A DNA stretch of 64,000 nucleotides from JAWKWA01 sp041397765 (GTDB taxonomy: Bacteria; Pseudomonadota; Alphaproteobacteria; Rhizobiales; Hyphomicrobiaceae): assembly GCA_041397765.1 (NCBI GenBank), contig JAWKWA010000021.1:8450-72449 (forward strand), written 5' to 3'. Below, piece by piece: positions 57,614 to 64,000 of this stretch (position 1 is its first letter; every line of letters begins with the position of its first letter). A program made the position numbers and the translations under genes. The notes below the pieces were generated by a model. It searched no databases. It was not told the origin of the DNA and saw only the letters and a list, made by a program, of their open reading frames with translations.

Positions 57614-58189
57614 TCCGCCTGCCGCGTCCCTCGCGCACCACCGTGATGTGGGCGGTGGCCGGCCTCATCGCCGGGGGGATCGTGCACATCCTCGCCGTGC
57701 TCGCGACGCCGAAACTCTATGGCGGCGAGACCGTGACGCGCATCTCGTCGGCGACGCCGCTCAACCAGATGATCGCGCTGCCGCCCATTGATCCGGACAC
57801 GATGGTCTTCCCCTTCGTATCGCCGGACATCCGCTACGCGCTCTGCCGCTATGATCTCGGGCGGCCCGTTGTCGCTGCGGACGACGCTGCTCGATACGAC
57901 CTGGACCATCGCCCTCTACGACAGCCAGGGACGCAATTTCTACGCGGTCAGCGGGCGGGATCTGCAGCGGCGCGATGTCGAGATCGTGCTCGCGCCGAGC
58001 GAGGACGGCGGCAGCGCCGGAGTGCCGCTGTCGCGCGATACGCCCGCCTCGTCGATCACAGTCAGCGTCCGCGACCCGCGTGGCATCGCCGTCGTCGAGG
58101 CGCCCCTCAACGGCAGCAGCTATGCGAGCGAGGCGGCCTCGGCGCTCGCACTTTCGACCTGCGCGATCAGGGAGCGCCAGCGCCTGTGA
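57604..58189 (+). pseudogene. DUF1254 domain protein, frameshifted
   Basis: ATG 57604 overlaps the end of the DUF1214 gene. The first part reads TVMWAVAGLIAGGIVHILAV (membrane anchor) and ATPLNQMIALPPIDPDTMVF, ending in FVSPDIRYALCRYDL. The frame then changes near 57860 and continues LSLRTTLLDTTWTIALYDSQ, GRNFYAVSGRDLQRRDVEIV and on to a stop at 58189. One base change would rejoin the two. It is probably a periplasm-facing envelope protein of unknown role. Confidence 0.7.
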
Positions 58190-58243
58190 CAGGCACTGGC
58201 GAGGTGCCGGCGAAGAACCCCGACCGAAAAGTCCGATCGCGGA

Positions 58244-58450
58244 TCAGCGCTTGTTGCGACGGCCGCCCGATCCCGTCCCCTCGGGGCCTCCGGCAGTGTG
58301 CAGGCCCGCCTCCTCGGCCTCCTGCCAGCGCGTGATGCGCACGCCGGGAAAGAACACGATCTCGGCGGAGCGATGCGCGGTGACCGGTGGCGGCATCGCG
58401 CCGCGGCGGTTCGTCGTCGCAAACGCACGAAATTGAAGAATGGTCGCCAT
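58244..58450 (-). CDS. Small conserved hypothetical protein (FPGVR motif)
   Basis: A 68-residue protein starting at ATG 58450, with GGGGA five bases upstream. It begins MATILQFRAFATTNRRG and contains RSAEIVFFPGVRITRWQEAEE, then ends in a Gly/Arg/Lys-rich tail. Short proteins with a start like M-A-x-I-x-x-F-R and an I-x-x-F-x-G-V-R-x-x-R core are widespread in Hyphomicrobiales. No domain function is known. It is convergent with the DUF1254 gene. Confidence 0.65.
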   Translation of the reverse strand: MATILQFRAFATTNRRGAMPPPVTAHRSAEIVFFPGVRITRWQEAEEAGLHTAGGPEGTGSGGRRNKR

Positions 58451-58626
58451 GGCTGTCCCCGTCCTGCCCGGTCGATGGCAAGGCCCAACGCCTTCATCGC
58501 CCGACAAATCGCCCCCGCTCGGAGCCGACCGAGCAATGTCAGCACGGACTGTCTTAACGAGGTGTTAAGCGGGGAGGACAAGTGGCACAGCCGTCGGCGG
58601 CCGGACGGGCCGGTGTACCAATTCGG

Positions 58627-58986
58627 CTACAGTGCGGCACGGGACGACACGAGCCAATCGTCGAGGGCATGACGGCCGGCACGATCCTCGACCTCCACCC
58701 GCCAGAAGTCGGGATCGATACGGGCCTCGCGCCGCAGATGCTCGTCGGCGTCGGCCTCCGGGCGGGGCTCCGTTCCAAGACAGGCGACGAAGCGCCGGTC
58801 GGTCTCTGCGCCATCGAGGCCAGCCGGCGCCGGGCCGTACAGTACCGCCGTGCCGTCGAGGCGCGAGACCTTGATGTAAATGGCGCCGGCGTCGCCGTCG
58901 CCGCGGCGGACGAGCACGGCGGCGATGCCCGAAGCTGCGCAGATGCGCAGATAGGCGGAGACGAAGAGCTCGGATTTCAGGCGCAT
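58627..58986 (-). CDS. DUF1491 family protein
   Basis: A 119-residue cytoplasmic protein. The family pattern is clear: MRLKSELFVSAYLRICAASG at the start, AVLVRRGDGDAGAIYIKVSRLDG in the middle and ARIDPDFWRVEVEDRAGRH near the end. The function is unknown; it is conserved across alphaproteobacteria. The ATG at 58986 matches the family start, while the frame is open much further upstream in arginine/serine-rich sequence that looks non-coding. It lies 106 bp downstream of a peptidoglycan-binding protein gene on the same strand. Confidence 0.85.
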   Translation of the reverse strand: MRLKSELFVSAYLRICAASGIAAVLVRRGDGDAGAIYIKVSRLDGTAVLYGPAPAGLDGAETDRRFVACLGTEPRPEADADEHLRREARIDPDFWRVEVEDRAGRHALDDWLVSSRAAL

Positions 58987-59092
58987 CGGATCATCGAAGG
59001 CCGCGCCGCCGCATCCGTCAAGGACCGTCGCGACCGGCAACGGGGATGCTCGGCGGGACACTCTGGCTTCACGCAGAGGCGACCGGACACGG

Positions 59093-59866
59093 TCATTCCG
59101 GCACTCCCGCATCGGCGAGCCTCGCCTTGGCGCCCACGCGGGCGACGAGCGCGACGACGAGGCGGCCCGAGATGCGGCCCGTTCCGGCGAGCCCCAGATC
59201 CGTCTCGAGACGCCGGATGGCCTCGGCGAAGGCGAGCCCGGCGTCCGGCCCCTCGGGACCTGGATCATAGCCAAGGCCGGTCATCAGCCGGCGAATGGTC
59301 GCCTCGACCTTCCTGGCTGCCGGATGCTCGCCCGGTCCCCCGGCCAGCGGCGCCTGCGAAACGCCGAGCACGATGGTCCGCAGCAGAGCCTCGCTGGGCT
59401 CGGCCGTCGGCACCATGCGCTCGTCGTGCTCGTAGGCGAGGATCGCCGCGCGGGTCTGCAGACCCGCCATACCATCGACAGTGCCCGGATCGTAGCCGCG
59501 GGCGGTGAGCTCGCGCTGGATGGCGCGCACGACCTGGGGATCGGTGTCGCCCTCGAAGCGGTTGTCGGCGGGCAGGAGGGCGCGGCCACTCGCCCCCTCG
59601 GCCGAAGCCGTTTCACCGCTCCCGCCCGGCGCGATGCGGTCGAGAGTGGCGCGGATGTCCTCGACGAAGGAGGAGGAGGCGTCGGTCGCGGTCGAGCCTG
59701 CCGGGGTCGCGAGGGGGGCGGAGGCCGCCGGTTCCAGGACCGGTCCGGGGCTCGCCACCTTGGGCGTACGGGCTCCCTGCAGGAGAAACGCGTTCGCCGC
59801 GACGCCGAGAAAGAGCGCCGCGCAGACGAACAGGCTCAAACGCTGATGGGCCGCCAACATCGTCAT
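59093..59866 (-). CDS. Peptidoglycan-binding domain protein, membrane-anchored
   Basis: A 257-residue protein. One N-terminal hydrophobic segment (LSLFVCAALFLGVAANAFLL) serves as anchor or signal. A Pro/Ala/Ser-rich linker leads to a PG_binding_1-like repeat (VRAIQRELTARGYDPGTVDGMAGLQTRAAI) and a second related repeat near the C-terminus (TIRRLMTGLGYDPGPEGPDA). No catalytic domain is present. ATG 59866 is preceded by GGACGGA; the frame is open 20 codons further. Confidence 0.8.
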   Translation of the reverse strand: MTMLAAHQRLSLFVCAALFLGVAANAFLLQGARTPKVASPGPVLEPAASAPLATPAGSTATDASSSFVEDIRATLDRIAPGGSGETASAEGASGRALLPADNRFEGDTDPQVVRAIQRELTARGYDPGTVDGMAGLQTRAAILAYEHDERMVPTAEPSEALLRTIVLGVSQAPLAGGPGEHPAARKVEATIRRLMTGLGYDPGPEGPDAGLAFAEAIRRLETDLGLAGTGRISGRLVVALVARVGAKARLADAGVPE

Positions 59867-60035
59867 TCCGTCCGACAGGTCCACAGGTTGACGCCACGGC
59901 GCGCCGTGGCGCTGCGGGCGGTCCACCCGGCAGTCCGGCCGGGGCGTTCACCCATCCGCGTCCAGGGGCCGGCCGAAATGGACTATCGGGGGCCAGCCGT
60001 TAAGGAGAGGTTGAGCAATCGCCTCCGGGCGTCGG

Positions 60036-60940
60036 TCACGCAGCCGTGCCGCTTGCCTCGCCGGCGAGAAGGTCGGCGAGCACGTCGCGGAACTCCGGCG
60101 CCAGATCGGAGCGGGCGAGCGCGAAGGCGACATTGGCGGCAAGGAAGCCGACCTTGGAGCCGCAGTCGAAGCTGCGCCCTTCGTAGGCGAGCCCGGTGAA
60201 GGGCTCGGCGGCGAGCAGGCGCAGCATCGCATCGGTGAGCTGGATCTCGTTGCCGGCACCCTGCTGCTGGGCCCCCAGCAGATCGAAGATCGCCGGGCTC
60301 AGCACATAGCGGCCGAGAATGGTGAGGCTCGAGGGCTCGGTGCCGCGTGGCGGCTTCTCGACCATGCCGGTGATCGGCCAGATGCGGCCGCCGTTGCCCT
60401 CGCCGATGCTGACGACGCCGTAGCGATGAGCCTCGGCGGGGGAACCTGCTCGAGGGCGAGAACATTGCCGCCGCGCTCGTCATAGACCTCGAGCATCTGG
60501 GCGAGACAGCCCCTGCCGGACGACTGCACGACGACATCGGGCAGGAGCACGGCGAACGGCTCGCTGCCGACGATGTCGCGCGCGCACCAGACGGCATGGC
60601 CGAGGCCGAGCGGCTCCTGCTGGCGGGTGAAGCTGGTCGTGCCGGGCAGCGGCAGGATGCTGTCGAGGGCGGCGAGCTCGCTCGCCTTGCCGCGCGCCTT
60701 CAATGTCGCCTCGAGCTCGATCTGGCGATCGAAATGGTCCTCGATGACGCCCTTGTTGCGACCGGTGACGAAGATGAAGTGCTCGATGCCGGCCTCGCGG
60801 GCCTCGTCGACGACATGCTGGATGACGGGCCGGTCGACGACGGTCAGCATCTCCTTGGGCATCGCCTTGGTCGCCGGCAGGAATCGCGTGCCGAGGCCGG
60901 CCACGGGGAACACCGCCTTGCGGATGCGCGGACGCGCCAT
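60036..60940 (-). pseudogene. galU: UTP-glucose-1-phosphate uridylyltransferase, one frameshift
   Basis: The enzyme makes UDP-glucose for glycan synthesis. The N-terminal frame (start ATG 60940, AAGGA seven bases upstream) has the nucleotide-binding [19 protein letters not shown] and runs to ALEQVPP. The frame then changes at a run of five C (minus strand, near 60440), and the remaining half continues [20 protein letters not shown] to a stop at 60036 ([23 protein letters not shown]). One added C rejoins a normal 301-residue protein. GalU is normally important for growth of the envelope, so a homopolymer sequencing error is likely. Confidence 0.88.
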
Positions 60941-61211
60941 CTGTCGTTCCTTTCAGATACCAGGGTGCCGGCCGCGCCGCATGCGCCTCGCCCGCTCTTT
61001 GCCGCTGCAGACGCCACCACGGCTGACGACAACGGCCGAGCCTAGCAACCGTTCGTGCACGAAGCTTCAACGCGACACGCGCCGCGACGGCGCAGCCGTC
61101 AACCTCGCGTCAATCATTCCGAAAGAACGCGCCGCACGCCTTTACCGTTCGCTCGGCGGGCACGGTTTATGCACGACGGGCAGCAAAGTGCACGCAACCT
61201 GGATCGAAGTC

Positions 61212-62204
61212 ATGAGCGTTCTCGTCACGGGCGGCGCCGGCTATATCGGCAGCCATATGGTCCTCGAGCTTCTCGATCGCGGCGAGGAGGTGGTCGTTCT
61301 CGACAATCTCTCGACCGGATTCAGATGGGCGGTCGCGAAGGAGGCCGACTTCGTCTATGGCGACATCGCCAATCAGGATCTGGTGCGCAACATCGTCAAG
61401 CGCCACCGCGTCGATGCCATCATCCATTTCGCCGGCTCGATCGTCGTGCCCGATTCGATCGCCGATCCACTCGGCTATTACAACAACAACACGGTGAAAT
61501 CACGGGCCCTCATCGAGGCGGCGATCTCGTCGGGTGTCCGGCATTTCATCTTCTCCTCGACCGCCGCCGTCTATGGCATGCCGAGCGTGAACCCGGTGCC
61601 GGAAGAGGCGCCACTGGCTCCGATCTCGCCCTATGGCGCCTCCAAGATGATGACGGAGCTGATGTTGCGCGATGCGGCGAGCGCCCATGATTTCCGGGCG
61701 ATCGCGCTGCGCTATTTCAATGTCGCGGGCGCCGACCCGCAGGGACGCTCCGGCCAGTCGACGCCGCGCGCCACCCATCTCATCAAGGTGGCGAGCCAGG
61801 CCGCGCTCGGCGAGCGCAGCCATCTCGATGTCTACGGCACGGACTATCCGACGCCCGACGGCACCTGCATCCGCGACTACATCCATGTCAGCGATCTGGC
61901 GCGGGCGCATTCGGCGGCGCTCGGACATCTGCGCGGCGGCGGCGCCTCGGACGTCTTCAATTGCGGTTATGGACGCGGCTATTCGGTGCTCGAGGTGATC
62001 GGGGCGGTGAAGAAGGCATCGGGCGTCGACTTTACGGTGCGCCTCGCGCCGCGCCGGCCGGGCGATCCGGCGGCGTTGATCGCCGGCGCCGACAAAATCC
62101 GGGCGATGCTCGGCTGGGCGCCGGAGCATGAAAGCCTCGATGAGATCGTCCGTCAGGCGCTCGCCTGGGAAGACCGGCTGACGATCTTCGCCAAGGCGTC
62201 CTGA
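61212..62204 (+). CDS. galE: UDP-glucose 4-epimerase
   Basis: A 330-residue extended SDR enzyme that interconverts UDP-glucose and UDP-galactose. It has the Rossmann motif VTGGAGYIGSHM (5-16), Ser/Thr in FSSTAAVYG (115-117), catalytic Tyr141 and Lys145 in SPYGASK, RYFNVAGAD, and the C-terminal RRPGDPAALIAGADKIR typical of GalE/ExoB. ATG 61212 follows a weak GGA. It is divergent from galU, with 271 bp between them, and is followed by a strong terminator. It supplies precursors for surface polysaccharide. Confidence 0.94.
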   Translation: MSVLVTGGAGYIGSHMVLELLDRGEEVVVLDNLSTGFRWAVAKEADFVYGDIANQDLVRNIVKRHRVDAIIHFAGSIVVPDSIADPLGYYNNNTVKSRALIEAAISSGVRHFIFSSTAAVYGMPSVNPVPEEAPLAPISPYGASKMMTELMLRDAASAHDFRAIALRYFNVAGADPQGRSGQSTPRATHLIKVASQAALGERSHLDVYGTDYPTPDGTCIRDYIHVSDLARAHSAALGHLRGGGASDVFNCGYGRGYSVLEVIGAVKKASGVDFTVRLAPRRPGDPAALIAGADKIRAMLGWAPEHESLDEIVRQALAWEDRLTIFAKAS

Positions 62205-62278
62205 CGGTCGGGCCGACTGGACCGGCCGAGTGGCCGGGGACGCCCCATTTCGGTGCCATTTGAGCTGTTGAGATCGAA

Positions 62279-62304
62279 GGGTCGCCCAGCAGGGCGGCCC
62301 TTTT
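62279..62304 (+). terminator. Rho-independent terminator after galE
   Basis: GGGTCGCCC pairs with GGGCGGCCC (nine pairs including one G-U) around the loop AGCA, followed by TTTT. It lies 75 bp after the galE stop and before the lytic transglycosylase gene on the same strand. Confidence 0.88.
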
Positions 62305-62416
62305 CAGTTGCATGAGCCCCTGCCGGCCGTGCCACGGGCTTGACAGCCGGGACATGCGGGTCACGCTCGCCGGCGTCGAGCTATTCGGCAAATCGCAGGA
62401 ACGGGGACAGACGCCG

Positions 62417-63775
62417 ATGACCGGACGCCGATACGATCAGACGTGGCCCGCGAGCCCGGGCTCGGGCCGCCATTGCGGCCGCTCTCCGATGCGCGCCAGA
62501 CTGTCCATGCTCGTCTGCGGGCTTGTGGCCATGGCCGCCCTCCTGCTCTGGTCCTCATCCGGCGCGCGGGCCGAGGATCCGGGCTTTCGCGCCTTCCTCG
62601 AGAATCTCTGGCCCGAGGCCGAGGCGATGGGCGTCAGCCGGGCGACCTTCGATCTCGCCTTCAAGGGCGTCGAGCCCAACCGCAAGTTGCCGGATCTTGC
62701 GATCCATGCGCCCTCCAAGAAGCAGAAGTCCGGCCAGGCCGAGTTCGTGCAGCCGGCGAGCCGCTATCTGAACGAGAGTCGCATCGCCACGCTCGCCCGC
62801 CAGGGCCAGGCGAAGGCGCGCGAGTTGAAGCCCGTGCTCGATCGGATCGAGGCGCGCTATGGCGTCGAGCGCTCGATCCTCCTGTCGATCTGGGCGCGCG
62901 AGACCGATTTCGGCCGCGAGAAGCAGCCCTACTACGTCGTCACGGTGCTCGCGACGCAGGCCTATCTCGGCCGTCGACCCGACTATTTCCGTCGCGAGCT
63001 GCTGCTCGCCCTCAAGATCCTCGAGGAGGGACATGCGAGCCGGAAGGAACTGATGGGGAGCTGGGCGGGCGCCATGGGCCACACCCAGCTCATGCCCGGC
63101 AATTTCTACGACTTCGCCGAGGATTTCGACGGCGACGGGCGGCGCAACATCTGGACTTCGGTGCCAGATGCGCTCGCCTCGGCGGCGCAGTCGCTCCTGA
63201 AGGCGAAGGACCGCGACGGCTCCGACCTGCCTTGGATCGCGGGGCGGACCTGGGGCTATGAGGTGCGGCTGCCGCAAGGTTTCGACTGCTCGGTGCAGGG
63301 CCTCGACAATTGGATGCCGGTCGGCGACTGGCTGAAGCTTGGCGTGTCACGGACGCGCGGGCGGTCCTTCAGCGAGGATCTGGCGCGCGACCGCGCCTTC
63401 CTGCTGCTGCCGGAGGGCATGGACGGGCCTGCCTTCCTCGCCTTGCAGAACTTCCTCGTCCTCAAGAGCTACAACTACGCCGATCTCTATGCGCTCTATG
63501 TCGGCCATCTGGCGGATCGCATCGCGGGCGGGGAGCGCTTCGAAACGCCCTGGCCGAAGCTCGTGCCGATGGCCGAGGCGCATGTGCTCGAGATGCAGAA
63601 GCGGCTGGTGTTTCTCGGCTACGATGTCGGCAAGGTCGACGGCAAGATCGGCTGGCAGACTCGCCAGTCGATCGGCCGCTACGAGAAATCGGCGGGGCTC
63701 AGGCTCGACTGCTATCCGACCATGGACGACCTCGCGGCACTGCGAAAGGCGACGGCGAGCGCCCAGCTCGAATAA
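62417..63775 (+). CDS. Lytic murein transglycosylase (MltB-like, SLT_2) with C-terminal peptidoglycan-binding domain
   Basis: An exported enzyme that cleaves the MurNAc-GlcNAc bond to give anhydro-muropeptides. A signal sequence (SMLVCGLVAMAALLLWSSSG, ending ARAEDPG) leads to the MltB-type domain (GVSRATFDLAFKGVEPN, catalytic Glu in SIWARETDFGREKQPY, GSWAGAMGHTQLMPGNFYDF). The C-terminal PG_binding_1 region is QKRLVFLGYDVGKVDGKIGW. The start is either ATG 62417 (GGGGA nine bases upstream, long basic n-region) or ATG 62489, which gives a standard signal peptide. Its length of 429-453 residues is normal. It stands alone between a terminator and a GST gene. Confidence 0.9.
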   Translation: MTGRRYDQTWPASPGSGRHCGRSPMRARLSMLVCGLVAMAALLLWSSSGARAEDPGFRAFLENLWPEAEAMGVSRATFDLAFKGVEPNRKLPDLAIHAPSKKQKSGQAEFVQPASRYLNESRIATLARQGQAKARELKPVLDRIEARYGVERSILLSIWARETDFGREKQPYYVVTVLATQAYLGRRPDYFRRELLLALKILEEGHASRKELMGSWAGAMGHTQLMPGNFYDFAEDFDGDGRRNIWTSVPDALASAAQSLLKAKDRDGSDLPWIAGRTWGYEVRLPQGFDCSVQGLDNWMPVGDWLKLGVSRTRGRSFSEDLARDRAFLLLPEGMDGPAFLALQNFLVLKSYNYADLYALYVGHLADRIAGGERFETPWPKLVPMAEAHVLEMQKRLVFLGYDVGKVDGKIGWQTRQSIGRYEKSAGLRLDCYPTMDDLAALRKATASAQLE

Positions 63776-63859
63776 GGCGACAGGGACGATCGGCCACCAC
63801 TTGCCGGCAATCCTGGCGCCATGCGAGGGTCTTGTCGCAAGAGCGCGGAGGCCAGCCCC

Positions 63860-64000
63860 ATGATCCTCATCGGACAATATGATTCGCCGTTCGTCAGACG
63901 GGTCGGCATCGCGCTCGGGCTCTATGGGATGGCGTTCGAGCACCGCCCCTGGTCGGTGTTCGGCGATGCCGACAAGATCCGGGCGCTGAACCCGCTCGTG
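63860..64000 (+). CDS. Glutathione S-transferase family protein (N-terminal part only)
   Basis: An open frame from ATG 63860, with GGAGG eight bases upstream, running off the right edge after 47 codons. The visible part (MILIGQYDSPFVRRVGIALG, FEHRPWSVFGDADKIRALNP) is the thioredoxin-like N-terminal domain of a GST, with the S-P-F-V-R-R motif at the active-site position. The substrate is unknown. It begins 84 bp after the transglycosylase stop. Confidence 0.85.
   Translation, partial: MILIGQYDSPFVRRVGIALGLYGMAFEHRPWSVFGDADKIRALNPLV

Overview
The window is GC-rich, densely coded chromosomal DNA from an alphaproteobacterium, most likely of the order Hyphomicrobiales (Rhizobiales). The evidence is gene content and order: a glnE / two-component pair / degP / ccmH-ccmF-ccmE-ccmI block followed by a FeuPQ-like two-component system, the order known in rhizobia; DUF1491, DUF1214 and DUF1254 proteins; and a Rhodobacter-type gene transfer agent (GTA) cluster. 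I cannot name genus or species. I saw no tRNA, rRNA, insertion sequence or CRISPR array.

1-16.5 kb is a surface-polysaccharide region. It holds an ExoP/Wzz-like chain-length protein (cut by the window edge), a FemAB/CelD-like acetyltransferase and a WecG/TagA-GT4 fusion glycosyltransferase on the minus strand. A flippase, an O-antigen-ligase-like polymerase/ligase and a GT2 glycosyltransferase lie on the plus strand. Next comes a compact seven-gene minus-strand operon: HAD-UbiA fusion, DprE1-like FAD oxidase, GT39-like membrane protein, SMR-type transporter, SDR epimerase, class III aminotransferase and NodB-type deacetylase. It combines the DPA-type route to polyprenyl-phospho-pentose with Arn-like modification and flipping steps, and is the best candidate here for an undescribed pathway.

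17-37.5 kb is housekeeping: pepN, an orphan phospho-acceptor (DHp) protein without a kinase domain, glnE, a sensor kinase/regulator pair, degP, a divergent secreted trypsin-like protease, cytochrome c maturation genes ccmI-E-F-H, a glycine-zipper lipoprotein and a feuN-like/feuP/feuQ set.

37.6-54 kb is a complete RcGTA-like cluster on the minus strand, from the small and large terminase subunits to the megatron tail protein. All sixteen structural and packaging frames are open and many stop/start codons overlap. A fused lysis gene (CHAP-like + GH108 muramidase + holin-like tail) follows the tail genes and carries a one-base frameshift. Upstream lies an AT-rich stretch with a near-consensus sigma-70 promoter and an array of about twelve 16-bp repeats that would fall in the 5' leader of the transcript.

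54-58.2 kb encodes a YcgN-like protein, a class A PBP and DUF1214/DUF1254 proteins, all split by many single-base shifts. This may be sequence error or gene decay. 58.2-64 kb has small conserved genes, a peptidoglycan-binding protein, galU (one frameshift), galE with a clear terminator, a lytic transglycosylase and the start of a glutathione S-transferase.
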